From NCBI RefSeq assembly GCF_001431645.1, contig NZ_LLXU01000055.1, positions 25,561 through 89,560 on the forward strand: DNA of 64,000 bases, given 5' to 3'. Shown piece after piece: positions 29,459 to 38,702 of the stretch (the first letter of the stretch is position 1; each line of letters opens with the position of its first letter). The notes under the pieces are model-generated. The model ran no database searches. It was not told where the DNA came from and saw only the letters and a program-made list of their open reading frames with translations. Made by a program: the position numbers and the translations under genes. Source of the stretch: Stenotrophomonas panacihumi (GTDB taxonomy: Bacteria; Pseudomonadota; Gammaproteobacteria; Xanthomonadales; Xanthomonadaceae).

Positions 29459-30825
29459 GTGCGCTCCATCGCCTGGGCGGGATCGCGCTGTGCCTGCTCG
29501 CGCTCCACGCCCCGGCGGCGCGGGCAGCCGCCGAGCCCAATACGCAGGTGCCGGCCGGCAGCCATCACTACGCGGCCACCGGCTTCCCGGACCGCATCGT
29601 CGCTTCGCCGGCGCAGGACGCCGCCCACGGCTTCGCCGTCGCGTGGCGCACCGACGCCACCGTGCGCGCGCCGCAGCTGCAGATCGTCGTGGCCGGCGAC
29701 TCGCCCGACGTGGGCAAGCCGCGCGTGGTCAATGCGCGCACGCAGGAGCTGCGCAGCGAGAACGGCACGTCGCTGCACCACCGCGCCGATATCGACGGCC
29801 TGCAGCCGGACACGCTGTACGCCTACCGCGTGCAGGGCAAGGACACGTGGAGCGCGTGGAATCATTTCCGCACCGCCGCGCCTGCCGGGCAGCCGCTGAC
29901 GATGCTGTACTTCGGCGACACCCAGAACAAGAACCTCAGCCTGGTCTCGCGGGTGATCCGCCAGGCCTGGCGCAGCGCGCCGGACGCGCGGCTGGCCGTG
30001 TTCGCCGGTGACCTGGTCAGTGGCGGCGACGGCGTGGACGACAGCGAGTGGGGCGAGTGGTTCGAAGCCGGCCGCTGGCTGCTCGAAGGCACGGCCGTGG
30101 CGCCGGCGCCGGGCAACCACGAGTACTTCGAGGAATTCGAGGACACCCCGCGGGAACGTCGCGTGCTCGGCGGCCACTGGCCGGTGACCTTCGCGCTGCC
30201 GGCCAACGGCCCGGCGGAAACCGCCAAGACCACCTACTGGTTCGATTACCAGGACGTGCGCGTGGCCGTCGTGGACGGCACCTCGGCGCTGGACCTGGGC
30301 ACCGCGCAGGTGCAGGCGAAGTGGCTGGACAAGGTGCTGGGCGACAACCCGCATCCGTGGTCGATCGTGCTGATCCACCAGCCGTTCTACTCGCCGCGCG
30401 CGGATCGCGACAACGTCGAACTGGTCGAGACCCTGCTGCCGGTGCTGCGCAAGCATCGCGTGGACTTGGTGCTGCAAGGCCATGACCACACGTACGGCCG
30501 CCGCGGCGACGAGGGCGGGGCGGCCACGCCCGTGTTCATCGTCTCGGTGGCCGGGCCGAAGCAGTACCGGCTTTCGGACATGGCGCGACGCACGATGCGC
30601 CCGGTCGGCGAAGACACCCAGCTGTACCAGGTGCTGCGTATCGACCCGCAGCACATCGGCTACGAATCGCGCACCGCCACCGGCCGGCTGTACGACGCCT
30701 TCGAACTGCGCCGCGATGCATCGGGCAACAAGCGTCTGGTGGAGATCGAGCAGGGCCGCATCGCCCCGCGCGACTGCCCACGCGCGGCCAGCCCGAAGGG
30801 CCGCGAAGCACGTTGCTGGGAATGA
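29455..30825 (+). CDS. Purple acid phosphatase-like metallophosphoesterase
   Basis: A 456-residue exported phosphoesterase. The start is GTG 29455 overlapping the phytase stop; GTG 29446 is possible. A signal peptide (LGGIALCLLALHAPAARA) is followed by an Fn3-like N-terminal domain (about 40-145) as in purple acid phosphatases. The metallophosphatase motifs follow in order: GDTQ with Asp155, GDLVSGGD, GNHE at 220-223, HQPFYS and GHDHTYGR with H343/H345. Probably acts in the periplasm on phosphomonoesters released by the phytase. The C-terminal extension contains a Cys pair. Confidence 0.88.
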   Translation: MSALHRLGGIALCLLALHAPAARAAAEPNTQVPAGSHHYAATGFPDRIVASPAQDAAHGFAVAWRTDATVRAPQLQIVVAGDSPDVGKPRVVNARTQELRSENGTSLHHRADIDGLQPDTLYAYRVQGKDTWSAWNHFRTAAPAGQPLTMLYFGDTQNKNLSLVSRVIRQAWRSAPDARLAVFAGDLVSGGDGVDDSEWGEWFEAGRWLLEGTAVAPAPGNHEYFEEFEDTPRERRVLGGHWPVTFALPANGPAETAKTTYWFDYQDVRVAVVDGTSALDLGTAQVQAKWLDKVLGDNPHPWSIVLIHQPFYSPRADRDNVELVETLLPVLRKHRVDLVLQGHDHTYGRRGDEGGAATPVFIVSVAGPKQYRLSDMARRTMRPVGEDTQLYQVLRIDPQHIGYESRTATGRLYDAFELRRDASGNKRLVEIEQGRIAPRDCPRAASPKGREARCWE

Positions 30826-30848
30826 CACGACACCCGAGGAGCATCCCG

Positions 30849-31481
30849 ATGAAGGCACGCCTTTCCCTGATCCCGCTGCTGGCGTTGTTGACGGCCGCGG
30901 CGATCGCCCAGGCCGACCCGTCCGTGCGGCATCCGTTCTATGCCGACCAGCCGAAGCAGGCGCCGGACGAAGTGGTGCTGGCGGTGGAGATTTCCGCCGG
31001 CAGCTTCACCAAGTACGAGATCAACGAGCAGGGTCTGGTCTACGTGGACCGCTTCCAGTCGATGCCGGTCGCTTACCCGGCCAACTACGGCTCGATGCCA
31101 CGCACGCTGGCCGGTGACGGCGACCCGCTCGACGCGCTGGTGCTCACGCGCGAGCCGCTGCATCCGGGCGTGCTGATCCGCTTCCGGCCGATCGGCTACC
31201 TGAAGATGATCGACGGAGGGGAGCACGACGAGAAGGTCATCGGCGTGCCGACCGACAAGGTGGACCCGACGTATGCGGGCATTCGTGACCTGTCGGACCT
31301 GCCGGAGATCGAACGCCAGCGCATCGAGGCGTTCTTCCGTGTCTACAAGGACCTGCCGAGCGGCCGCAACCCGGTGCAGCTCAATGGCTGGGGGAATGCG
31401 GCCGAGGCACGCAAGCTGATCGAGGAATCGCTGCAGCGCTTCACCCAGCGGAAGCCGGAAAAGCCGGCTTCCGCCCGATAA
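30849..31481 (+). CDS. Exported family I inorganic pyrophosphatase
   Basis: A 210-residue family I PPase hydrolysing pyrophosphate to phosphate. The catalytic signature DGDPLDALVL is at 90-99 (Asp90, Asp92, Asp95), with YPANYGSMPRT before it and DLPEIERQRIEAFFRVYKDL after. It starts with a signal peptide (MKARLSLIPLLALLTAAAIA), unlike the usual cytoplasmic enzyme, so it should act in the periplasm. GAGGAG precedes the ATG, 23 bases after the phosphatase stop. Its place at the end of the receptor-phytase-phosphatase operon suggests phosphate scavenging rather than anabolic pyrophosphate removal. Confidence 0.92.
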   Translation: MKARLSLIPLLALLTAAAIAQADPSVRHPFYADQPKQAPDEVVLAVEISAGSFTKYEINEQGLVYVDRFQSMPVAYPANYGSMPRTLAGDGDPLDALVLTREPLHPGVLIRFRPIGYLKMIDGGEHDEKVIGVPTDKVDPTYAGIRDLSDLPEIERQRIEAFFRVYKDLPSGRNPVQLNGWGNAAEARKLIEESLQRFTQRKPEKPASAR

Positions 31482-31487
31482 CCCGCG

Positions 31488-32984
31488 TTACGCCGCGGCG
31501 GCCTGCGCCTGCCGCGGCCCTTCGCGCAGCGCCTTGCCGACCATCTCGACCAGCAGGTCCAGTTCCTCGGCATCCATGGCGAAGTGCGGGGTGAAGCGCA
31601 GCGAGTTCTCGCCGCCGTGGATGACGTTCACGCCATGCCGGCGCAGCCATTCCTCGGTGGAGCCGGTGCCGTAGCACTTGAATTCCGGCGCCAGCTCGCA
31701 GGAGAACAGCAGGCCCGTGCCCTGCACCTTGGTGATCATCCCGCCCAGCTCGCCGCGCAGCTTTTCCAGCTTCTGCAGCGCCTGCGCGCCGCGCTCGCGG
31801 ATGTTGGCGCGCACCGCGGGCGTGAGCATGGAGAGGGTGGCGCAGGCCACGTCCAGCGCCCGCGGGTTGCTGGTCATGGTGTTGCCGTAGCAGCCCTTGC
31901 GGTAGACCTGCGCGGTGGACGGCGTCAGCGCCACCACCGACAGCGGGTACTGGGCGGCGTTGAGGGCCTTGGAGTAGGTCTCCATGTCCGGCGCGTCCAA
32001 GGTCTCGAAGCCCGGGTAATCGGTGACCGAGAGCACGCCGTGCGCGCGCAGGCCGGCCTGGATCGAATCGACCAGCAGCAGGCTGCCGTGGTCGCGCGTC
32101 AGCTCGCGCGCGGCGGCATAGAACGCCGGCGGCAGGGCGCGGCCGGGGTCGCCTTCGCCCATCACCGGCTCCAGGAACACCGCCTCGATGAACCAGCCGT
32201 TCTGCGCGGCCTCGCCAAACACGCGGCGCAGCGCCTGTTCGTCATACGGGGCGATGGCGATGACCGAGTCCTCGCCGCGGTAGCTGGCCAGGTGCTGCAC
32301 GTAGGTACGGCGGCTGGAATCCGAATACAGGCCCGGGCGGTCGGTGCGGCCGTGGAAGCTGCCCTTGACCACCACGCGCTTGATCGTCGCGCCGGCATGG
32401 CGCGCGCCCGGGTCGGTCTGCAGCTTGGCATTGATGTCCACGATGCGCGCGGCCAGGCCCACCGCTTCGGAGCCGGAGTTGAGGCACATGAAATGGCTGA
32501 AGGGGCAGCGCTCGCGGCGCTGGCCGATCTCCGCGCGCATCGCCAGGTCGAAGCGGCGCTGCGCCAGGCTGGGGGTCATGATGTTGGCCATCGCCTGCGG
32601 GCGGGCCATCGCATCGAGCACCGCCGCCGGGGTGTGGCCGAAGCCGAGCATGCCGTAGCCGCCGGCGTCGTACAGCACCGCGCCCTTGAGCGTGACCACC
32701 CATGGGCCGCGGGCGGCCAGGGCGATGTACGGGGTCACCGCATCGTGCGCGTAGAAGTTGATGAAGCCCCCTTGCACGGCCTCGACCTGGGCCTGTTCGT
32801 CCAGCTCCAGCAGGTCGGCGAACTCGTGCTTCTGGCGGGCGTATTCGGCCGCGGCGGCCGCGATGGCCTCGGCCAGGGCAGGGTGGGAGCCCGCCAGGCG
32901 TTCGACGGTGGCATCGTCCAGGCCTTCGGTCAGGCGGCGGCCGGCGTGGGCGCGCAGCGGCGCGAGCGGGGCGGTCTGGAACAT
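31488..32984 (-). CDS. Class III PLP-dependent aminotransferase
   Basis: A 498-residue cytoplasmic aminotransferase of fold type I, class III. NSGSEAVGLAARI, SFHGRTDRPGLYSDSSR and FLEPVMGEG match class III motifs, and the PLP lysine is Lys339 in METYSKALNAAQYPLSV. The usual DExQxG segment reads VDSIQAGLRAHG: the PLP-binding Asp is kept, but the following Glu is Ser. Upstream open frame was excluded; ATG 32984 has GGAGA before it. The gene is divergent from an Lrp-type regulator that probably controls it. The amino donor is unknown (lysine, ornithine or an omega-amino acid are typical). Confidence 0.85.
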   Translation of the reverse strand: MFQTAPLAPLRAHAGRRLTEGLDDATVERLAGSHPALAEAIAAAAAEYARQKHEFADLLELDEQAQVEAVQGGFINFYAHDAVTPYIALAARGPWVVTLKGAVLYDAGGYGMLGFGHTPAAVLDAMARPQAMANIMTPSLAQRRFDLAMRAEIGQRRERCPFSHFMCLNSGSEAVGLAARIVDINAKLQTDPGARHAGATIKRVVVKGSFHGRTDRPGLYSDSSRRTYVQHLASYRGEDSVIAIAPYDEQALRRVFGEAAQNGWFIEAVFLEPVMGEGDPGRALPPAFYAAARELTRDHGSLLLVDSIQAGLRAHGVLSVTDYPGFETLDAPDMETYSKALNAAQYPLSVVALTPSTAQVYRKGCYGNTMTSNPRALDVACATLSMLTPAVRANIRERGAQALQKLEKLRGELGGMITKVQGTGLLFSCELAPEFKCYGTGSTEEWLRRHGVNVIHGGENSLRFTPHFAMDAEELDLLVEMVGKALREGPRQAQAAAA

Positions 32985-33067
32985 GGCGGGTCTCCGTCGA
33001 AATGGGCGGTATGACCGTAAAGGTAACTGCTGGCCCTCGTCGGTTGGCAGCTGTGGATCGTGCATAA

Positions 33068-33086
33068 TCGCCATTGTATATGGCGA
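33068..33086. promoter_or_regulatory. 19-bp palindrome between aminotransferase and Lrp genes
   Basis: TCGCCATTGTATATGGCGA has perfect 7-bp arms (TCGCCAT/ATGGCGA) around TGTAT. It sits 23 bases before the Lrp ATG and 84 bases from the divergent aminotransferase start. Lrp/AsnC regulators bind dyads of about this size, so it is a strong candidate operator for autoregulation and control of the neighbour. Confidence 0.65.
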
Positions 33087-33108
33087 ATCGACGAGAGGTT
33101 TCGGCATT

Positions 33109-33540
33109 ATGAAGCTCACCGAGGCCGACGAAGCCCTGCTGGCGGTCCTCCGCGAGGACGCCCGCGCCTCCACCGCGCAGATCGCGCGGCGGCTCGGGGT
33201 GTCGCGCACCACGGTGCAGAGCCGGATCGAGAAACTGGAGCGGCAGGGGGTGATCGGCGGCTACACCGTGCGCGTGCACGACGAGGTCGACCGTGCCTAT
33301 ATCCGCGCCCACATCATGATCACCGTGCTGCCCAAGCAGATGGCCCAGGTGGTGAAGGCGCTGCAGGCCATCCCCGAGGTGCGCGAACTGCATTCGGTCA
33401 GCGGCCCCTACGACCTGGTGGCCTTCGGCGTGGCCACCACGGTGGGCGGCATCGACGTGCTTACCGACCGCATCGGCGCGCTGGATGGCGTGGAGCGCAC
33501 CACCTCGGCCATCGTGCTGGCGACCAAGTTCGAGCGCTGA
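33109..33540 (+). CDS. Lrp/AsnC-family transcriptional regulator
   Basis: A 143-residue regulator with an AsnC-type winged HTH at residues 4-62 (ADEALLAVLREDARASTAQI, then RLGVSRTTVQSRIEKLERQG) and an AsnC_trans_reg/RAM ligand domain (about 68-140) with the SVSGPYDLVAFG segment. GAGAGG precedes the ATG. Divergent from the aminotransferase with the palindrome at 33068-33086 between them, which suggests local control by an amino-acid substrate. Confidence 0.93.
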   Translation: MKLTEADEALLAVLREDARASTAQIARRLGVSRTTVQSRIEKLERQGVIGGYTVRVHDEVDRAYIRAHIMITVLPKQMAQVVKALQAIPEVRELHSVSGPYDLVAFGVATTVGGIDVLTDRIGALDGVERTTSAIVLATKFER

Positions 33541-33617
33541 GCCGACCAGTAGTTTTCCCGATGCATGCCGCCGGGCGGCGGGTGATGATCGCGCCGTATC
33601 CCAACGGAGCGCGCGAC

Positions 33618-34001
33618 ATGAAGCACACGGGGTGGGTTCGGGGCGTACTGCTGGTGGCCGGCGTGCTGCTGGCCTTTGCCGCGCAGGCGGCGTTCTCCAA
33701 CAAGTGGCGGTTGAAGGTGGATGGCCATGCCTCCAGCGCCGGGACCATCCAGCTGAGCATCACGCCGGAAGGCGGCGCCGCACGGCAGGTCGATATCCCG
33801 GTGGCCAAGGACCTGCACGAGAACCACGTCGCGCGGCTGATCCGCGATGCCCTCAAGACCGCGCTGGGCAAGGGCTACCACGTCGAGATCGACGATGGCG
33901 AGGACGTGCTGGTCAAGCGCAAGGGCAGCCATCCGAAGCTGGACATCGTCATCGCCGGCAATTCCGCGCAGGGCATCACCGTGAAGGAACACACCGAGTA
34001 G
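33618..34001 (+). CDS. Small exported protein, unknown
   Basis: A 127-residue protein with a signal peptide (cleavage after about AAQAA, residue 25). The mature 100 residues alternate hydrophobic and charged strands (KWRLKVDGHASSAGTIQLSI and KLDIVIAGNSAQGITVKEHT) suggesting a small beta-rich periplasmic domain. GGAG lies before the ATG. No family recognised. Followed by the queA promoter region. Confidence 0.65.
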   Translation: MKHTGWVRGVLLVAGVLLAFAAQAAFSNKWRLKVDGHASSAGTIQLSITPEGGAARQVDIPVAKDLHENHVARLIRDALKTALGKGYHVEIDDGEDVLVKRKGSHPKLDIVIAGNSAQGITVKEHTE

Positions 34002-34029
34002 CCCCGGCGGCGGGGACGGGCAGGGCCGG

Positions 34030-34035
34030 TACAAT
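34030..34035 (+). promoter_or_regulatory. Candidate -10 box of queA-tgt
   Basis: TACAAT lies 27 bases upstream of the queA GTG, in the 61-base gap after the small exported protein gene. The -35 region is GC-rich and unclear. Confidence 0.4.
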
Positions 34036-34062
34036 GGGCGGTCCTTTCCCCGCCATGCCCCC

Positions 34063-35109
34063 GTGTCCTTGAAGAAGTCGGACTTCCACTACGAACTGCC
34101 CGAGGCCCTGATCGCCCAGGCCCCGCTGGCCGAGCGTTCGGCTAGCCGGCTGATGATCGTGCCGCCGGCCCCGGCCGCGTTGCAGGACCGCCATGTGCGC
34201 GACCTGCCCGAGCTGCTGCAGCCCGGCGACCTGCTGGTGTTCAACGACACGCGGGTGATCCCGGCGCGGCTGTTCGGCCAGAAGGCCAGCGGCGGGCGGG
34301 TGGAAATCCTCATCGAACGCCTGCTCGGCGCGCAGCAGGCGCGTGCGCAGATCGGCGCGAGCAAGTCGCCCAAGGCCGGCGGGCGCATCGCGCTCGATGC
34401 CGGCGGCGAGGCCGAGGTGCTGGGCCGCGATGGCGAGTTCTACCTGCTGCGCTTCGAGGTGCCCGAGCCGCTGGAGCAGTGGCTGCTGCACGCCGGCCGC
34501 CTGCCGCTGCCGCCGTACATCCGCCGCGAGCCGGGCCTCGATGACCGCGAGCGGTACCAGACCGTGTTCGCCCGGGAGACCGGCGCCGTCGCCGCGCCGA
34601 CCGCCGGCCTGCATTTCGACGAACCACTGCTGGCGCGCCTGCGCGAGCGCGGGGTGGAATTCGGCCATGTCACGCTGCATGTCGGCGCGGGCACCTTCCA
34701 GCCGGTGCGGGTGGAGTCGCTGTCCGACCACGTCATGCACCGCGAGTGGCTCAACGTCGGCGCCGAGCTGGTGGAGCAGGTGCGGCGCACGCGCGCGGCC
34801 GGCGGGCGGGTGATCGCGGTGGGCACCACCGTCGTGCGCTCGCTGGAAAGCGCCATGCGCGACGGCGAGCTGCAGCCGTTCGCCGGCGAGACGCAGATCT
34901 TCATCCTGCCCGGCTACCGCATCCGCAGCGTCGATGCGATGGTCACCAACTTCCACCTGCCCGAGAGCACGCTGCTGATGATGGTCTCGGCCTTCGCCGG
35001 CCGCGAGCGCATCTTCGAGGCGTACCACCACGCCATCGCCGGGCAGTACCGCTTCTTCAGCTATGGCGACGCCATGCTGCTGTGGTCGGCCGACGCGCCC
35101 ACCGCCTGA
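34063..35109 (+). CDS. queA: S-adenosylmethionine:tRNA ribosyltransferase-isomerase QueA
   Basis: Transfers and rearranges the ribose of SAM onto preQ1 in tRNA to make epoxyqueuosine. The 348-residue protein begins MSLKKSDFHYELPEALIAQ and contains LLVFNDTRVIPARLFG, PTAGLHFD, VTLHVGAGTFQPVR, GGRVIAVGTTVVRSLE and TNFHLPESTLLMMVSAF, all family signatures. The start is GTG; the nearby ATG at 34055 is out of frame. Followed by tgt in the usual order. Confidence 0.97.
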   Translation: MSLKKSDFHYELPEALIAQAPLAERSASRLMIVPPAPAALQDRHVRDLPELLQPGDLLVFNDTRVIPARLFGQKASGGRVEILIERLLGAQQARAQIGASKSPKAGGRIALDAGGEAEVLGRDGEFYLLRFEVPEPLEQWLLHAGRLPLPPYIRREPGLDDRERYQTVFARETGAVAAPTAGLHFDEPLLARLRERGVEFGHVTLHVGAGTFQPVRVESLSDHVMHREWLNVGAELVEQVRRTRAAGGRVIAVGTTVVRSLESAMRDGELQPFAGETQIFILPGYRIRSVDAMVTNFHLPESTLLMMVSAFAGRERIFEAYHHAIAGQYRFFSYGDAMLLWSADAPTA

Positions 35110-36291
<1,182 letters not shown>

Positions 36292-36355
36292 CCTTTCCCG
36301 GCCCGCCGCGCCGCGGCGTGCGGGCCGTCGCCCCCATGGCATAATCGGGGGCTCT

Positions 36356-36371
36356 GCGCCCGGACGGGCGC
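36356..36371 (+). terminator. Short hairpin between tgt and yajC
   Basis: GCGCCC-GGAC-GGGCGC, a perfect 6-bp stem with a 4-base loop followed by TTTGAATTG. It is 64 bases after tgt and 56 before yajC. CATAAT at 36340-36345 just upstream could be the -10 of yajC, in which case the hairpin is in the yajC leader rather than a terminator. Confidence 0.4.
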
Positions 36372-36427
36372 TTTGAATTGAACGCGGGGCCGGAGTGCCG
36401 GCGCCGCGCCCAACCTAGGACGCAAAG

Positions 36428-36775
36428 ATGAACCTGCTCGATTTCCTCATTCCCGCCGCCCAGGCGCAGACCACCGGTGGCGCGCCGGCCAGCGGCGGCA
36501 GCCCGCTGCTGACCTTCCTGCCGATGATCGGCCTGCTGGTGGTGATGTATTTCCTGATGATCCGCCCGCAGATGAAGCGGCAGAAGGAACACCGCGCCAT
36601 GCTGGACAAGCTGAGCCGCGGCGACGAAGTGATCACCTCCGGCGGCATCGCCGGCGTGGTGTCCGAGGTCGGCGAGAACTTCATCACCATCGAAGTGGCC
36701 GACAACGTGCGCGTGCGCGTGCAGAAGGGCGCCGTCGGCAACGTGCTGCCGAAGGGCACGCTGAAGTCCGCCTGA
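36428..36775 (+). CDS. yajC: Sec translocon accessory protein YajC
   Basis: Small inner-membrane partner of SecDF. The 115 residues include one membrane helix (about 23-43: LLTFLPMIGLLVVMYFLMI) followed by the family segment RPQMKRQKEHRAMLDKLSRGDEVITSGGIAGVV. It precedes secD by 55 bases in the standard yajC-secD-secF order. Confidence 0.97.
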   Translation: MNLLDFLIPAAQAQTTGGAPASGGSPLLTFLPMIGLLVVMYFLMIRPQMKRQKEHRAMLDKLSRGDEVITSGGIAGVVSEVGENFITIEVADNVRVRVQKGAVGNVLPKGTLKSA

Positions 36776-36830
36776 TCCGTTCCTTTCTCCTGATGCGTGG
36801 CGCCGGGGAGGCGCCGCGCGGGGTTATGCA

Positions 36831-38684
36831 ATGCTTGAATTTCCTCGCTGGAAATATTTCCTGATCCTGGCCGTGATCGCGATCGGCGTGCTCTACGCAC
36901 TGCCCAACGCGTACCAGAAGGATCCGGCGGTGCAGATCACCGCCAACCGCGACGGCGCGCTCGACGACGCCCTGCGCAACAAGGTGCAGGCGCAGCTGGC
37001 CCAGGCTGGCGTCACCGCCAAGTCGGTGGCCGTCGAAGGCAACAGCATGATGGTGCGCCTGCCCAACCTGGAAGCACAGAGCAAGGCGAACAACGCCCTG
37101 CGCACCAGCCTGGGCGAGAACTACACCGTCGCGCTCAACCTGGCCTCGACCGTGCCGAACTGGCTGGCCCGCCTCGGCGGCAAGCCGATGGTGCTGGGCC
37201 TGGACCTGCAGGGCGGCGTGCACTTCGTGCTGCAGGTGGACCAGAAGGCGGCGCTGGAAAAGCGCGTGGACGCCTACGCCGAAGACATCCGCGTCACCCT
37301 GCGCGACAACCGCATCGCCTACCAGTCGGTGGAGCGTCGCCCGGACAACAGCATCGTCGCCACCCTCAGCCCGTCGGCCGGTGCCGATGCGGCCGACCGG
37401 GCGCGCGTCGCGCTGGCCAAGACGCAGCCGACCCTGAGCTACGACGTCAGCGGCAACCGCGTGACGGTGACGATCCCGCAGCAGGAACTGGCGCAGATCG
37501 CCGGCAGCGCGCTGGAGCAGAACATCACCACGCTGCGCAACCGCGTCAACGAACTGGGCGTGGCCGAGCCGATCATCCAGCGCCAGGGCGAGGACCGCAT
37601 CGTGGTCCAGCTGCCGGGCGTGCAGGACACCGCCGAAGCCAAGCGCCTGATCGGCGCCACCGCCACGCTGGAGTTCCGCTCCGTGGTCGATGGCGACGCG
37701 CAGGACGCGCAGCGCACCGGCCGCGTGCCGCCGGACGCCAAGCTGTACACCGTGCGTGGCAGCGGCCAGCCGGTGCTGTTGAACAAGCGCGTGCTTGCCT
37801 CCGGTGACCAGATGGTCAACGCCAGCGTCTCGACCGACCAGAACGGCATGCCCGCGGTGAGCATCACGCTCAACAACGCCGCCGGCCAGCGCATGTTCGA
37901 CTTCACCAGCGCCAACGTCGGCAAGCTGATGTCGGTGGTCTACATCGAACGCATCCCGACCGTCACCATGGTGGACGGCCAGGAAGTGCGCAGCGTCAAG
38001 GTCAAGGAAGAGGCGCTGGCGCCGACCCGCATCGCGGGCGTGTTCGGCAAGAACTTCCAGACCACCGGCCTGGAGAAGAGCGAGGCCGAGAACCTGGCCA
38101 AGCTGCTGCGCGCCGGTTCGCTGGCCGCGCCGATGGACTTCGTCGAGGAACGCATCATCGGCCCGAGCCTGGGCGCGGAGAACGTCGAGCGCGGCATCAC
38201 CGCGGTGCTCTACGCCTTCGTGTTCACCCTGGCGTTCTTCACCATCTACTACCGCATGTTCGGCGTGATCACCTCGGTGGCGCTGCTGCTGAACCTGCTG
38301 ATCGTGGTGGCGGTGATGTCGATGTTCGGCGCCACGATGACGCTGCCCGGCTTCGCCGGCCTGGCGCTGTCGGTGGGCCTGTCGGTCGACGCCAACGTGC
38401 TGATCAACGAGCGTATCCGCGAAGAACTTCGCCACGGCGTGCCCCCGAAGGCGTCGATCGCGGCCGGCTACGAGAAGGCCGGTGGCACCATCCTCGACGC
38501 CAACCTGACCGGCCTGATCGTGGGCGTGGCGCTGTATGCCTTTGGCACCGGCCCGCTGAAGGGCTTCGCCCTGACCATGATCATCGGCATCTTCGCCTCG
38601 ATGTTCACCGCGATTACCGTCTCCCGCGCGCTTGCCCAGCTGATCTACGGCTACCGCAAGAAGATCAAGTCCGTGGCCATCTGA
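36831..38684 (+). CDS. secD: Protein translocase subunit SecD
   Basis: Inner-membrane subunit that uses the proton motive force to help pull exported proteins through SecYEG. The 617-residue protein has an N-terminal helix, the periplasmic P1 domain with VLGLDLQGGVHFVLQVD and ENITTLRNRVNELGVAEPIIQRQG, and a C-terminal bundle of five helices with LSVGLSVDANVLINERIREE. Coupled to yajC and secF. Confidence 0.98.
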   Translation: MLEFPRWKYFLILAVIAIGVLYALPNAYQKDPAVQITANRDGALDDALRNKVQAQLAQAGVTAKSVAVEGNSMMVRLPNLEAQSKANNALRTSLGENYTVALNLASTVPNWLARLGGKPMVLGLDLQGGVHFVLQVDQKAALEKRVDAYAEDIRVTLRDNRIAYQSVERRPDNSIVATLSPSAGADAADRARVALAKTQPTLSYDVSGNRVTVTIPQQELAQIAGSALEQNITTLRNRVNELGVAEPIIQRQGEDRIVVQLPGVQDTAEAKRLIGATATLEFRSVVDGDAQDAQRTGRVPPDAKLYTVRGSGQPVLLNKRVLASGDQMVNASVSTDQNGMPAVSITLNNAAGQRMFDFTSANVGKLMSVVYIERIPTVTMVDGQEVRSVKVKEEALAPTRIAGVFGKNFQTTGLEKSEAENLAKLLRAGSLAAPMDFVEERIIGPSLGAENVERGITAVLYAFVFTLAFFTIYYRMFGVITSVALLLNLLIVVAVMSMFGATMTLPGFAGLALSVGLSVDANVLINERIREELRHGVPPKASIAAGYEKAGGTILDANLTGLIVGVALYAFGTGPLKGFALTMIIGIFASMFTAITVSRALAQLIYGYRKKIKSVAI

Positions 38685-38702
38685 CCGGGTGAGAAAGAAT
38701 CG

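Noticed and set aside
33052..33060. TGTGGATCG, a DnaA-box-like 9-mer near the Lrp gene
   Set aside because: Single, with mismatches, and without the partner boxes at 14 and 23 bases that mark the two arrays.
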